The notes under the pieces were generated by a model. It worked only from the letters and a program-made list of their open reading frames with translations. It was not told the DNA's origin and did not search any database. 64,000 nucleotides of DNA from Pedobacter sp. Leaf216. Its GTDB lineage: Bacteria; Bacteroidota; Bacteroidia; Sphingobacteriales; Sphingobacteriaceae. This document shows positions 35,091-43,007 of the stretch, piece after piece (the stretch's first letter is position 1; every line of letters begins with the position of its first letter). The stretch spans positions 533,209 to 597,208 of the forward strand of contig NZ_LMKM01000023.1 of NCBI RefSeq assembly GCF_001421515.1, in the 5' to 3' direction. Made by a program: the position numbers and the translations under genes.

Positions 35091-35859
35091 GCTGCGCTTC
35101 TTTTAAAAATATATCCGAATGTGATAACCGCTCTGTTAAAAAATAGGTATAGGCTTTTCGATGTTCATCTTTGGTTTCGAAATTTGTTTCGCCTTCCAAC
35201 CAGTCATCAGGAATTAATTTAATTACGGCCTCAATTTTCTCTGCGGTTAGCATTTTAGTAAACGCTTCGTGTACGCTTTCCAATTCGGTGGCCCAGGGCA
35301 GCAGTACATGATCTTTAACCAAAAAGAAAGGTTTAACGGCCTGTTCTTTCCAGTTTTGCCATGAATGATGGAAATATAGCGCTGCTCCATGATCAATTAA
35401 CCAAAGTTCTTTATGCCAAACCAGCATATTGGTATTTCGGCAGGTGCGGTCCATATTGGTTAAAAAGCAATCTAACCAAACAATCTGCGAGGCAAGTGTA
35501 GCATCAACAGTGGTAACCGTTGGATCGAAAGTAATTGCTCCTGATAAATAATGTAATGCCAGATTAAGGCCAACACTCGCTTTTAGTAAATCCTGAATTT
35601 CTTCATCCGGTTCGGTTCGTCCAAAAGCTTCATCTAAGTTGGCGAAAACCAATTCTGGTACCCGTAAACCAAGTAAGCGGGCAATTTCACCACCAATTAA
35701 CTCGGCAATTAAAGCCCTTGTACCCTGGCCTGCTCCCCTAAATTTAAGTACATATAAAAAATTATCATCGGCCTCTGCAATAGCTGGCATAGAGCCACCC
35801 TCACGCAAAGGCGTAACATACCGGGTTACATTTACTGTTCTGAGTTGTAAATCGTTCAT
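35068..35859 (-). CDS. HipA-like kinase, paired with DUF3037
   Basis: 263 residues, shorter than HipA (about 440). The core is kept: Lys39 in VLKFRGAGQG as ATP-binding Lys, catalytic loop NMDRTCRNTN with Asp137 and Asn142/144, and Asp156 in LIDHGAALYF in place of DFG. The N-terminal HipB-interacting part of HipA is absent and no HipB-like gene is adjacent, so it is not a standard HipBA module. The 23-base overlap with a DUF3037 gene makes these a two-gene unit. The phosphorylated target is unknown. Confidence 0.87.
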   Translation of the reverse strand: MNDLQLRTVNVTRYVTPLREGGSMPAIAEADDNFLYVLKFRGAGQGTRALIAELIGGEIARLLGLRVPELVFANLDEAFGRTEPDEEIQDLLKASVGLNLALHYLSGAITFDPTVTTVDATLASQIVWLDCFLTNMDRTCRNTNMLVWHKELWLIDHGAALYFHHSWQNWKEQAVKPFFLVKDHVLLPWATELESVHEAFTKMLTAEKIEAVIKLIPDDWLEGETNFETKDEHRKAYTYFLTERLSHSDIFLKEAQHAREILI

Positions 35860-35999
35860 ATTTGCAATTAGAATCGCCGTTTACATTGGGCACAATTCTA
35901 AACTTGCAGCAAATTTAGCAGAATTCCGACAATAAAACCGTCAAAGTTTAGTCGTAAAGCATGTGATGGAATTATGTAGGTAGATGTTTATCAGCTTCT

Positions 36000-36125
36000 G
36001 AAAAAGCATAAATAAATCAGTCCATTGCGAGAAGGCTTTTTCAGCTGACGAAGCAATCTTTCTAGCAAGAATTACCAGCATTAGAGATTGCTTCGGGGTT
36101 CCTCCTCAGCAATGACGAGGATAAT
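36000..36125. repeat. dispersed intergenic repeat (GCGAGAAGGCTTTTTCAGC family)
   Basis: ATTGCGAGAAGGCTTTTTCA at 36025 onward, then GCTGACGAAGCAATCT, is the inverse of sequence at 49037-49078 and 49234-49275. A second half, GATTGCTTCGGGGTTCCTCC then TCAGCAATGACGAGG, is the matching inverted arm. No ORF. Confidence 0.65.
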
Positions 36126-36152
36126 AAAAAACCCTATTCTATTTAAAATCGC

Positions 36153-36341
36153 CTAGTCGTGCCCTAAATATGCATTTCCGGCAGGCGTCATTGCCGACGA
36201 CCATTGTACCGATTCGCGGTTGATTGTGATTAATCCCATACTTTCTAATTCCTCATACTCATCTTCCATCCCACCTAAAACCGAAGAACTAACCTGTTGA
36301 TTAATAACCTCTAATAGAGATATAATTTCTGATCTTTCCAT
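36153..36341 (-). CDS. small hypothetical protein
   Basis: 62 residues, acidic (EDEYEELESMGLITI), no membrane segment. The layout resembles small winged-helix or C-terminal domains (SAMTPAGNAYLGHD), but I cannot name a family. It stands alone; start and stop are clear and it does not overlap a better ORF. Confidence 0.5.
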   Translation of the reverse strand: MERSEIISLLEVINQQVSSSVLGGMEDEYEELESMGLITINRESVQWSSAMTPAGNAYLGHD

Positions 36342-36453
36342 AACAATAAGTGATTAGGTTTATTTAAACTAACATAAATATACTTAAAATGTTTATTGCT
36401 TAACTAAACATTTTAAAGGGTTTAAGGTTTGTACATATACAGCAATTAAATCA

Positions 36454-36834
36454 ATGGAACTACATATCTATTACCTCTTCGTTATGGCATTACCGGTAGC
36501 CTGCATTGCGTGGACGGTTACAAAAGAAGAAATATTCAGAGAGGCACGCGAATTTTGTGTAGACCGGTCAAAAAACTGCAACAAACTGGTTAAACGTAAG
36601 TTTTTTTATGTTTTTACCTGCGAGTACTGTTTCAGTCATTACGTTACCGCACTTTTGCTGATCATTACCAAATTCACATTAATTTACCCCGATTGGCGTG
36701 GTTATATTATTTCTTTCTTTTCCATCATATGGATTGCCAATGTTTACATGAGCTTATATAATATCATTAGGATTGACCTTAAAAAGGAAAAAATTAAAGT
36801 TGCAAAAGAAGAGTCGGAGCTGAATAACGATTAA
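36454..36834 (+). CDS. membrane protein with CxxC loop, hypothetical
   Basis: 126 residues, three predicted membrane segments (about 4-21, 62-80, 84-104) and a Lys/Glu-rich tail. A Cys-rich loop before the second helix contains CEYCFSHY, a CxxC that could bind metal or form a disulfide. Unknown family. It is followed on the same strand by the KTSC and Fpg/Nei-like genes, 46 bases downstream. Confidence 0.65.
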   Translation: MELHIYYLFVMALPVACIAWTVTKEEIFREAREFCVDRSKNCNKLVKRKFFYVFTCEYCFSHYVTALLLIITKFTLIYPDWRGYIISFFSIIWIANVYMSLYNIIRIDLKKEKIKVAKEESELNND

Positions 36835-36880
36835 AACCATTCTTAACAGGAGCTGTTTTTAACGCATAAACTTAAAGGTT

Positions 36881-37084
36881 ATGCCATCATCGGTAATTAA
36901 ACATTTCAGTTATGATTCAGCTAAAAGATTACTAAAGGTAGTTTTCGTTACCGATATGGTATACCTGTATAAAAATGTTCCCGAAAAGATTTATAAGATG
37001 TTAAAAGCCTCCGGATCAAAAGGGCGCTATTTTAACAGCTACATAAAAGATAAATATAAATTTCAGAAATTAGAAAACGAATAA
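36881..37084 (+). CDS. KTSC domain protein
   Basis: 67 residues covering one KTSC domain: SSVIKHFSYDSAKRLLKVVF then YLYKNVPEKIYKMLKASGSKG. The domain is linked to nucleic-acid enzymes such as lysyl-tRNA synthetases and is often encoded alone; its role is not known. It ends one base before the next gene's ATG and is likely co-transcribed with it. Confidence 0.88.
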   Translation: MPSSVIKHFSYDSAKRLLKVVFVTDMVYLYKNVPEKIYKMLKASGSKGRYFNSYIKDKYKFQKLENE

Positions 37085-37085
37085 C

Positions 37086-37823
37086 ATGCCCGAAGGCCCA
37101 TCTATTATCATATTAAGAGAATTAATTGAAGAGCTACATTTGAGCAAGCCAGAAGTACTGGAGGTAGCGGGCAATGCAAAAAATTTCGACAAAGACAGGC
37201 TTCTACACAAAAAGATCCAAAGCTTTAAGAGCTGGGGCAAGCATTTCCTGATCTGTTTTGATGATTTTACCGTCCGCATCCATTTCATGCTTTTTGGAAG
37301 CTATTTAATTAATCAAAGTAAGAAAATACCACTTAAGCTAGGACTTATTTTTAAAAAAGATGAACTTAACTTTTATACCTGCAAAGTAGATCTATTAGAA
37401 GGAAACGTTAACCAACATTACAATTGGGAAAATGATGTTATGGCCGATGAATGGAACTGCATTGCAGCCATTAAAAAATTAAAAAATATGCCCGAAGCCC
37501 TGGTTTGTGATGTTTTACTGGATCAACAAATTTTTAGTGGAGTGGGTAATATTATTAAAAATGAAGTTTTATACCGTACCCGAATCCATCCTTTAACTAA
37601 AATTGCCAACTTAACACCTGCAAAACTAAAAGCCCTTGTTAATGAAGCCAGAAATTACAGTTTCGATTTCTTGAAGTGGAAAAAAGAAAACACCTTAAGT
37701 AAACACTGGGAGGCGTATAACCAGAAAGAATGTCCGCTTAAGCATGTGATTGATAAAAAAGAATTGGGCAAAACCCATAGGCAAACTTATTACTGCACCA
37801 AATGCCAAAAATTATACAACTGA
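37086..37823 (+). CDS. Fpg/Nei-family DNA glycosylase
   Basis: 245 residues. The N-terminal Pro2-Glu3 (MPEGPS) is the catalytic start of this base-excision family. The helix-two-turn-helix GVGNIIKNEVLYRTRIHP is present. The C-terminal zinc finger has C216-x3-H220 and C237-x2-C240, that is three Cys and one His rather than four Cys. The substrate (oxidised purine or pyrimidine) cannot be told; I call it Nei-like. It is close behind the KTSC gene. Confidence 0.9.
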   Translation: MPEGPSIIILRELIEELHLSKPEVLEVAGNAKNFDKDRLLHKKIQSFKSWGKHFLICFDDFTVRIHFMLFGSYLINQSKKIPLKLGLIFKKDELNFYTCKVDLLEGNVNQHYNWENDVMADEWNCIAAIKKLKNMPEALVCDVLLDQQIFSGVGNIIKNEVLYRTRIHPLTKIANLTPAKLKALVNEARNYSFDFLKWKKENTLSKHWEAYNQKECPLKHVIDKKELGKTHRQTYYCTKCQKLYN

Positions 37824-37856
37824 TAAATGAGGCTGCTGCAGTAGTTAATATGTTAG

Positions 37857-38045
37857 TTATGTTTTCTCAAATAACGTCTTGTAATTCTCAAACCACTCAG
37901 CATCGGGCTTAAAAATATTTGCAGATAAGGAATGAAAATTGGATTTACTGAAAATTATTTTATTATTCCAATTCTTAAGTGAAATACATAAACCGCTAAA
38001 AATTAATAGCTTATTCTCTTTATTAACAAAAACCCAAACAACCAA
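37857..38045 (-). CDS. doubtful small ORF
   Basis: 62 residues from a TTG start, directly after an in-frame TAG, with no ATG. The protein has no motif, though its C-terminal half (DAEWFENYKTLFEKT) looks protein-like. It could be the remnant of a longer gene. Kept at low confidence. Confidence 0.3.
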   Translation of the reverse strand: MVVWVFVNKENKLLIFSGLCISLKNWNNKIIFSKSNFHSLSANIFKPDAEWFENYKTLFEKT

Positions 38046-38076
38046 CTATAATCTTAAAGTAAAAGAAATGTTAATC

Positions 38077-38109
38077 TTTTAGGAATTTTGTAAACTAGTC
38101 CTATATTTG
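38077..38109 (+). promoter_or_regulatory. orphan promoter upstream of a short hairpin
   Basis: TTTTAG at 38077-38082, 19 bases, then TATATTTG at 38102-38109. No plus-strand ORF follows, only a terminator hairpin about 25 bases later. Confidence 0.5.
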
Positions 38110-38113
38110 TCCT

Positions 38114-38170
38114 CGAGAGCGTTAATTTAGATACGGGTATACGACTTAGGTTGTATGCCCGTTTTTTGTT
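38114..38170 (+). ncRNA. candidate tiny RNA between orphan promoter and terminator
   Basis: A transcript started by the promoter at 38077-38109 would run to the hairpin at 38133-38167 and be about 55 nt. It would be antisense to the last codons of idi. Evidence is only promoter and terminator spacing; it may simply be the idi terminator read from the other side. Confidence 0.3.
38133..38167. terminator. hairpin terminator at the end of the carotenoid operon
   Basis: ACGGGTATAC (38133-38142) pairs with GTATGCCCGT (38153-38162) with one G-T pair, followed on the plus strand by TTTTTT. The right arm overlaps the idi stop codon. Confidence 0.7.
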
Positions 38171-38688
38171 TTAGCAGTTGAGGCATGCTTCACAACCTCA
38201 TTTAAACAGATTCTCAGCCACGGTGTATACGCTTCAGGATTATGTTCGATATCCTTAGCCAAAGCTTCTAAATCCATATATTTAAAGGTTTCCACTTCAT
38301 CAGGGTTAATAACGGGCAAATCATTGCTCAACCCAAAAAAAACATGGTCTACCTCATGCTCAGTTAAACCATCTGCAAATTCGGCACGGTAAGTAAATTT
38401 AAAAAGGTAACTGATATCACAGTCCATCCCCATCTCCTCTTTTAATCTTCTTTTAGCGGCTTGTAAATTGCTTTCGCCAATCCGGGGGTGACTGCAGCAG
38501 GTGTTGGTCCATAAACCACCCGAATGGTATTTACTTAGGGCCCTTTGCTGCAATAGCAACTCGCGGTTGCTGTTAAAAATAAAAACTGAAAAGGCCCTGT
38601 GCAATAAACCCTTTTGATGCGCTTCCAATTTGTCCATCTGTCCTTTGGGCACATCTTCCTCATTTACAAGAATAACTTGTTCTTCCAT
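38146..38688 (-). CDS. idi: isopentenyl-diphosphate delta-isomerase, type I
   Basis: 180 residues. The Nudix-fold enzyme interconverts IPP and DMAPP for isoprenoid synthesis. Catalytic Cys is in TNTCCSHP, the metal and Glu site in LKEEMGMDC, and EHEVDHVFFG holds the second catalytic Glu. It starts immediately after the crtB stop (TAA then ATG), so it is translationally coupled and would supply precursors for carotenoid synthesis. Last gene of the carH-crtB-idi unit. Confidence 0.96.
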   Translation of the reverse strand: MEEQVILVNEEDVPKGQMDKLEAHQKGLLHRAFSVFIFNSNRELLLQQRALSKYHSGGLWTNTCCSHPRIGESNLQAAKRRLKEEMGMDCDISYLFKFTYRAEFADGLTEHEVDHVFFGLSNDLPVINPDEVETFKYMDLEALAKDIEHNPEAYTPWLRICLNEVVKHASTAKTKNGHTT

Positions 38689-39525
38689 TTAAATTGCATT
38701 TAACTTATTTCGGATAAGCGAATCGAACATTAAACCAACCTTTCGAGTGTTGGAAATCCTGATCCTTTCCGTCATAATTTTTTCGGCACTTAACCGCTTT
38801 ATTTTAACAAATAATTTTCTATAGTATACGTAAGATAAGTATACGCCGTTTTTAGAGGCCGCAGGCAACATTTTAATTCCTTTTAAGGCATAAGCAAATT
38901 CTTGCTCAATCTCATCTTCAATTTCCTTTTTTTGGCGATCGCAGAATACAGCTAAATTTACATTTGGAAAGTAAGTGCGGTTTAACCCCTGGTGGTCGGC
39001 TTTAACATCACGAAGAAAATTTACCTTTTGAAAGGCCGAACCGAGTTTCATTGCATAAGGCTTTAACCGTTCATATTCTGCCGGGTCGCCATTTGCAAAC
39101 ACCTTTAAGCACATTAAGCCCACCACCTCTGCCGAGCCTAAAATGTATTCGTTGTACAGTTCGGGCGTGTATTGCTGGTCAGAGAGATCCATTTCCATAC
39201 TTTTAAAAAAGCAATTAATTAACTCATGATCAACCTGATATTGATTGATAGTGCGTTGAAAAGAGTTAAGGATTGGATTTAAACTGATGCCCAGATCGAT
39301 GGCTTCAAAAGTATCATGCTTAAATTTATCAAGTAAAAATTTCTTATCAAAGTGATGAAAACTATCCACAATTTCGTCTGCCAACCGTACAAAGCCATAA
39401 ATAGCATGAATGGGCAAACGCAGTTCTTTACCCAAAAAATAAATACCCAGCGAAAAACTTGTGCTATACTTTTTGGTGGTTAGCCTGCTACAATCGGCCG
39501 ATAATTGATCAAAGATTTCTTTCAT
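38689..39525 (-). CDS. crtB: phytoene/squalene synthase family protein
   Basis: 278 residues from the ATG at 39525 (MKEIFDQLSADCSRLTTKKY), which begins as these proteins usually do and lies 4 bases after the carH-like stop; ATG 39561 and TTG 39564 upstream would overlap that gene. The two Asp-rich motifs are Asp50-EIV-Asp54 and Asp173-VKA-Asp177. The enzyme joins two GGPP to phytoene, the first carotenoid step. Other crt genes (crtI, crtY, crtZ) are not in this window. Confidence 0.93.
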   Translation of the reverse strand: MKEIFDQLSADCSRLTTKKYSTSFSLGIYFLGKELRLPIHAIYGFVRLADEIVDSFHHFDKKFLLDKFKHDTFEAIDLGISLNPILNSFQRTINQYQVDHELINCFFKSMEMDLSDQQYTPELYNEYILGSAEVVGLMCLKVFANGDPAEYERLKPYAMKLGSAFQKVNFLRDVKADHQGLNRTYFPNVNLAVFCDRQKKEIEDEIEQEFAYALKGIKMLPAASKNGVYLSYVYYRKLFVKIKRLSAEKIMTERIRISNTRKVGLMFDSLIRNKLNAI

Positions 39526-39529
39526 GTAA

Positions 39530-40414
39530 CTAGGGATATTGGAGTAATTTTTCAAATTCATCAAGGGTTTTAAACCAATTGATGTGACCGATATTTTTTA
39601 ATTTACCGATTACCTGGCCGTTTCCGGCGAGATGAATTTTAGCGGATGAGCATAGGGATGATAATTGATCTATATATTTTTGTGATGTGGTTTCTGATCT
39701 GGATTTTACCATAAAAAGTAAAACATGATCCACATTTAATGTTGAGAATACTTTTTCAATTGAATCTAAAGGAACTTTACTTCCTAAAAAAATAACCTGA
39801 TGATGGTGCATTTTAAGCATATAATTTGCAAAAAGTAACCCGATATCGTGGTCTTCATCCTCAGGTAAAAAAAGAAGCCAGGTACCACTCGACGATTTTG
39901 CCAGTGGGAGATTATTAATGTGGGTAAATATTTTCTGCCGGATGATGTTCGATAAAAAATGTTCGTGTGCAGGGCAAATATCGTCTTTGCGCCACATCAA
40001 TCCCAACCTTACCAGTAAAGGATAAATTATTTTGCGGTAACAATCAGAGAGTCCGAATTGGGCTATCCCATCATCAAGTAAACGATTAAAAGATAATTCA
40101 TCAAAAGCTAAGCCATGACTGATGAGTTGGGAAATATAATATTCCAGATGCTCATCATCCGACGGGTAAGAAAAATGTTCGTTTAAAAGTTGGTCAACAT
40201 CCTGCTCGGAAAGACTACAGATTTTAGAAATTTTTAAACCGCTTTTATTTAAACTAGCGATATTTAACAGTTTTTTAAGCTGTTTATCATCATATAAGCG
40301 GGTATTGCCCTCCGATCGTGAAGGCGTTAAGGCATTATAACGTTGCTCCCAGATCCTGATGGTATGAGAATGAATGCCCGAAAGCTGTTCAAGATCTGAA
40401 ATGGAATAATTCAT
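39530..40414 (-). CDS. MerR-family, B12-binding CarH/LitR-like regulator
   Basis: 294 residues. Residues 1-70 are a MerR winged helix (ISDLEQLSGIHSHTIRIWEQ and RYNALTPSRSEGNTRLYDD). Residues 80-290 match a cobalamin-binding light sensor: Trp141-x9-Glu151-His152, and E187-D-H189-D-I-G192 for the lower axial His. In Thermus CarH the residue after that Trp is His132, which caps cobalt after photolysis; here it is Arg142. It is upstream of crtB and idi, as expected for a repressor of carotenoid genes released by light. Confidence 0.9.
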   Translation of the reverse strand: MNYSISDLEQLSGIHSHTIRIWEQRYNALTPSRSEGNTRLYDDKQLKKLLNIASLNKSGLKISKICSLSEQDVDQLLNEHFSYPSDDEHLEYYISQLISHGLAFDELSFNRLLDDGIAQFGLSDCYRKIIYPLLVRLGLMWRKDDICPAHEHFLSNIIRQKIFTHINNLPLAKSSSGTWLLFLPEDEDHDIGLLFANYMLKMHHHQVIFLGSKVPLDSIEKVFSTLNVDHVLLFMVKSRSETTSQKYIDQLSSLCSSAKIHLAGNGQVIGKLKNIGHINWFKTLDEFEKLLQYP

Positions 40415-40417
40415 TAT

Positions 40418-40451
40418 TTTGTTTAAATATATTCAATAAAATATAAACAAA
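40418..40451. promoter_or_regulatory. candidate CarH-like operator and promoter
   Basis: TTTGTTTA (40418-40425) and TAAACAAA (40444-40451) form a perfect 8-bp inverted repeat with 18 bases between, ending 3 bases before the regulator's ATG. On the minus strand TTTG (40451-40448) and TATATTTA (40431-40424) look like promoter elements with a 16-base spacer. Placement suits autoregulation. Confidence 0.5.
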
Positions 40452-40668
40452 AAGAATACTGGAAAGTTTTTTCAACAAGTGCACCTAAATGTTTTGCCAG
40501 ATTTTGTCTAATAATGATGTGTTATGGAGACCGTTATTGCCAGGCTTAAAGCAATTTTAAAGCGAAGGCTAGTTGCTATCGCTTTAAAATTACGTAGTTA
40601 ACTTAAATAGCCTTTAAACAATGGCATAGCTATATATCGACAAATAAATCTGCCATTACTAAAAAAAA

Positions 40669-41547
40669 TTATTCGAAATATGATTTATAATCTTCAACAA
40701 ATTCGGAGAACTTTCTTGGCAATTTACCGGTAACATCCTTAACTGTGTCGGTTACAATAGCCGCTTCACCGCGTGCATAATGTGCATAATCTTCTATTAA
40801 ACCTTCGGCCTGCCATTCGGGAAAACCAAAATGAAGTAAGGCCGATAACATCTCCTGATCAGCAACATTAACATAATTAATTTGTTTTTGCAGTACTTTT
40901 GAAAGCACTTCTGCTATTTTATTATGACTAATGGCTTCAGGTCCGGTAATATTAAAAATTTCACTCTCCTTGTTGCGCGTAATCAATCTTTCAACTGCAA
41001 TAGCGGCAATATCCCGAACATCAACCAAACTAATTTTTGCATCGCCGGCTGTGGCAAAAAATTGCTGCTGGTATTTTATGGCATCGGCAAAGCCAAGTAA
41101 TCCCTGCATAAACAAATTGGGCCTTAAAAAACTGTATTGCAAACCAGTACTTTTTATCTTCTCTTCTACAACCGCATGGTAGCGAAGAAAGCGCACAGGA
41201 GAATTTAATTCTGCCGCAAACTGTGATAGCTTAACTATATGTTTTACACCACTTTTAACAGCTGCATCTACAAAATTGCATTGTAAATGCTCGGCTTCAT
41301 CAGACGAGTTACTTAACAAAAAAACATTTTCTATTCCTTTTAAGGCGTTTAAAATGCTTTGCTGATCGTTAAAATCGCCAACTATCAGCTTCACACCTTT
41401 TAAATGTTTTAGAGCTTCTGCTTTATCTAACGACCTTACCAAGGCACTGAAAGGAATTTCTTTAGCTGCCAATTGTTTTGCCAATTCCAAACCTACACTT
41501 CCCGTTGCTCCGGTGATCAGTATAGAAGGGTTTATTAAATCTGTCAT
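40669..41547 (-). CDS. NmrA-like SDR NAD(P)-binding protein
   Basis: 292 residues. The NAD(P) motif is TGATGSVGLELAKQL (residues 13-27), with LVRSLDKAEALKHLKGVKL and GVKHIVKLSQFAA. It resembles NmrA/QOR2-type quinone or redox-sensing reductases. The substrate is not evident. Alone, with a gap of about 250 bases before the carH-like gene. Confidence 0.88.
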   Translation of the reverse strand: MTDLINPSILITGATGSVGLELAKQLAAKEIPFSALVRSLDKAEALKHLKGVKLIVGDFNDQQSILNALKGIENVFLLSNSSDEAEHLQCNFVDAAVKSGVKHIVKLSQFAAELNSPVRFLRYHAVVEEKIKSTGLQYSFLRPNLFMQGLLGFADAIKYQQQFFATAGDAKISLVDVRDIAAIAVERLITRNKESEIFNITGPEAISHNKIAEVLSKVLQKQINYVNVADQEMLSALLHFGFPEWQAEGLIEDYAHYARGEAAIVTDTVKDVTGKLPRKFSEFVEDYKSYFE

Positions 41548-41619
41548 GTTTTTATATTTAATTACACCACAAATTTCAACCCTTGCATAGGAATAAAATT
41601 GTAAGAAAACGAAAACCCG

Positions 41620-41895
41620 TTAAAAAGCTTTTTCGGTTAATAGCACCCCTTTTTCGCCATTACCGGTTTCGATGGTATGCACGTGTTTATACGAATGGCT
41701 AAAAAAATCGTATCCATGTTCCATCTGTTTAATGGCTACTGTATTTAATGGATAATTAAAATTGGTTTGCATGCACAACAAGTTTCCATTGGCCAACAAA
41801 AGAAAGTCGCAGTCGTAACCCCGCTCTTGTAATTCAATTACTTTTTTTGTGATGGAAACATTCAATCTATTGGTGGTTCGGGCAATATTTTTCAT
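41620..41895 (-). CDS. small hypothetical protein
   Basis: 91 residues, soluble, no signal peptide. ERGYDCDFLLLANGNLLC and KHVHTIETGNGEKGVLLTE recall a small Bacteroidota family sometimes named phosphoribosylpyrophosphate synthetase in databases, but no PRPP motif is present, so that name should not be trusted. Lies between the SDR gene and the LytTR cluster. Confidence 0.6.
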   Translation of the reverse strand: MKNIARTTNRLNVSITKKVIELQERGYDCDFLLLANGNLLCMQTNFNYPLNTVAIKQMEHGYDFFSHSYKHVHTIETGNGEKGVLLTEKAF

Positions 41896-42173
41896 GGGAC
41901 ACTGGTTTAGGTATGATTTAAAGGTTATTCAATGTAGGTATTAATAATTACGAATCAAAATGCAATATATTGTAATACAAGCGTTTAAATCAGTTTGTTT
42001 TGTTCATTTTTTGTCGAAGATATACCTAAGTGTCGCTGATGCAGTTATTTAGCATACAAATCATATTTGTATCATATTCTTTACCAATGCAACTAAAAAT
42101 CAATACAAAGCGGAATTTAATTTCATTATTTAAAATGCAAGCCATAATTTCGTGAATCTTAACATCACACCTA

Positions 42174-42914
42174 ATGAAATTAAAATGTATCGTAATTGAC
42201 GACGATATCCATGCCGTAAACGGTATAAAATCTTATATTAACAACCTCTCAAACATCCAGCTAATCAAATCTTATACCGATCCGATACTGGCACTTAATG
42301 AGATTACAGCTGGAAATGCGGTTGATATTGTTTTTATGGATGTAGATATGCCAATGATTTCGGGCATTGAATTATCAAAGGCAATCAGGCATAAAACAGA
42401 TAAACTCATATTTACCACATCGCACTCCAAATACGCTTACGAAGCTTTTGAGATGTATGCAAGTGCCTATCTGCTAAAACCTTACACATTTGCCCGCCTG
42501 GCCGAAACCATTAACAGACTTTTTCCACATAACCCGGGCACGCAAAGCGTAAGCATTAAGCCAGAAGATGATTATTTTTTTGTGAGGAATAAAAGCGAAA
42601 AAAACAACTTAATTAAAGTAAGGTATACAGATATTGTTGCAATAGAAAGTCTGCAGAATTACGTACGCATATTTACTTTAAACGAAACCATTGTTTCTTA
42701 CATCGCATTATCTGAAATTAAAATAATATTAAAAGACTACCATAATTTTGCACAGGCTCACCGCTCATTCATTGTTGCTAAAAATTACATTGAAAAGGTA
42801 GAAGGCAATAGCTTAAAAATGATTAATAACCTCACCATAAATATTGGCAATAGCTATCGTGAGAGCATACAGGAGTACATTAAAGAAAAAACGATTAAAA
42901 CAAATCGTTCTTAA
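42174..42914 (+). CDS. LytTR-family response regulator
   Basis: 246 residues. Receiver domain (residues 1-125) with acidic pocket Asp9-Asp10-Asp11, phospho-acceptor Asp56 (VFMDVDMP) and Lys in YLLKPY. The C-terminal LytTR DNA-binding domain (about 140-240) has IVAIESLQNYVRIFT and HRSFIVAKNYIEKVEG. Normally phosphorylated by a LytS-type kinase, which is encoded next door. Paralogue of the gene at 44260. Confidence 0.94.
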   Translation: MKLKCIVIDDDIHAVNGIKSYINNLSNIQLIKSYTDPILALNEITAGNAVDIVFMDVDMPMISGIELSKAIRHKTDKLIFTTSHSKYAYEAFEMYASAYLLKPYTFARLAETINRLFPHNPGTQSVSIKPEDDYFFVRNKSEKNNLIKVRYTDIVAIESLQNYVRIFTLNETIVSYIALSEIKIILKDYHNFAQAHRSFIVAKNYIEKVEGNSLKMINNLTINIGNSYRESIQEYIKEKTIKTNRS

Positions 42915-43007
42915 AACTAAATTTTTAGTATTTTCGTTATCAGAACATTAAAACATATGTTTTTTTGTTAACCATATTTTATAGCCGTTCCCCTATTTAC
43001 TAGCCAA

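Noticed and set aside
34707-35859. Standard HipBA toxin-antitoxin system
   Set aside because: The kinase lacks the HipB-binding region and no HipB-like gene is present.
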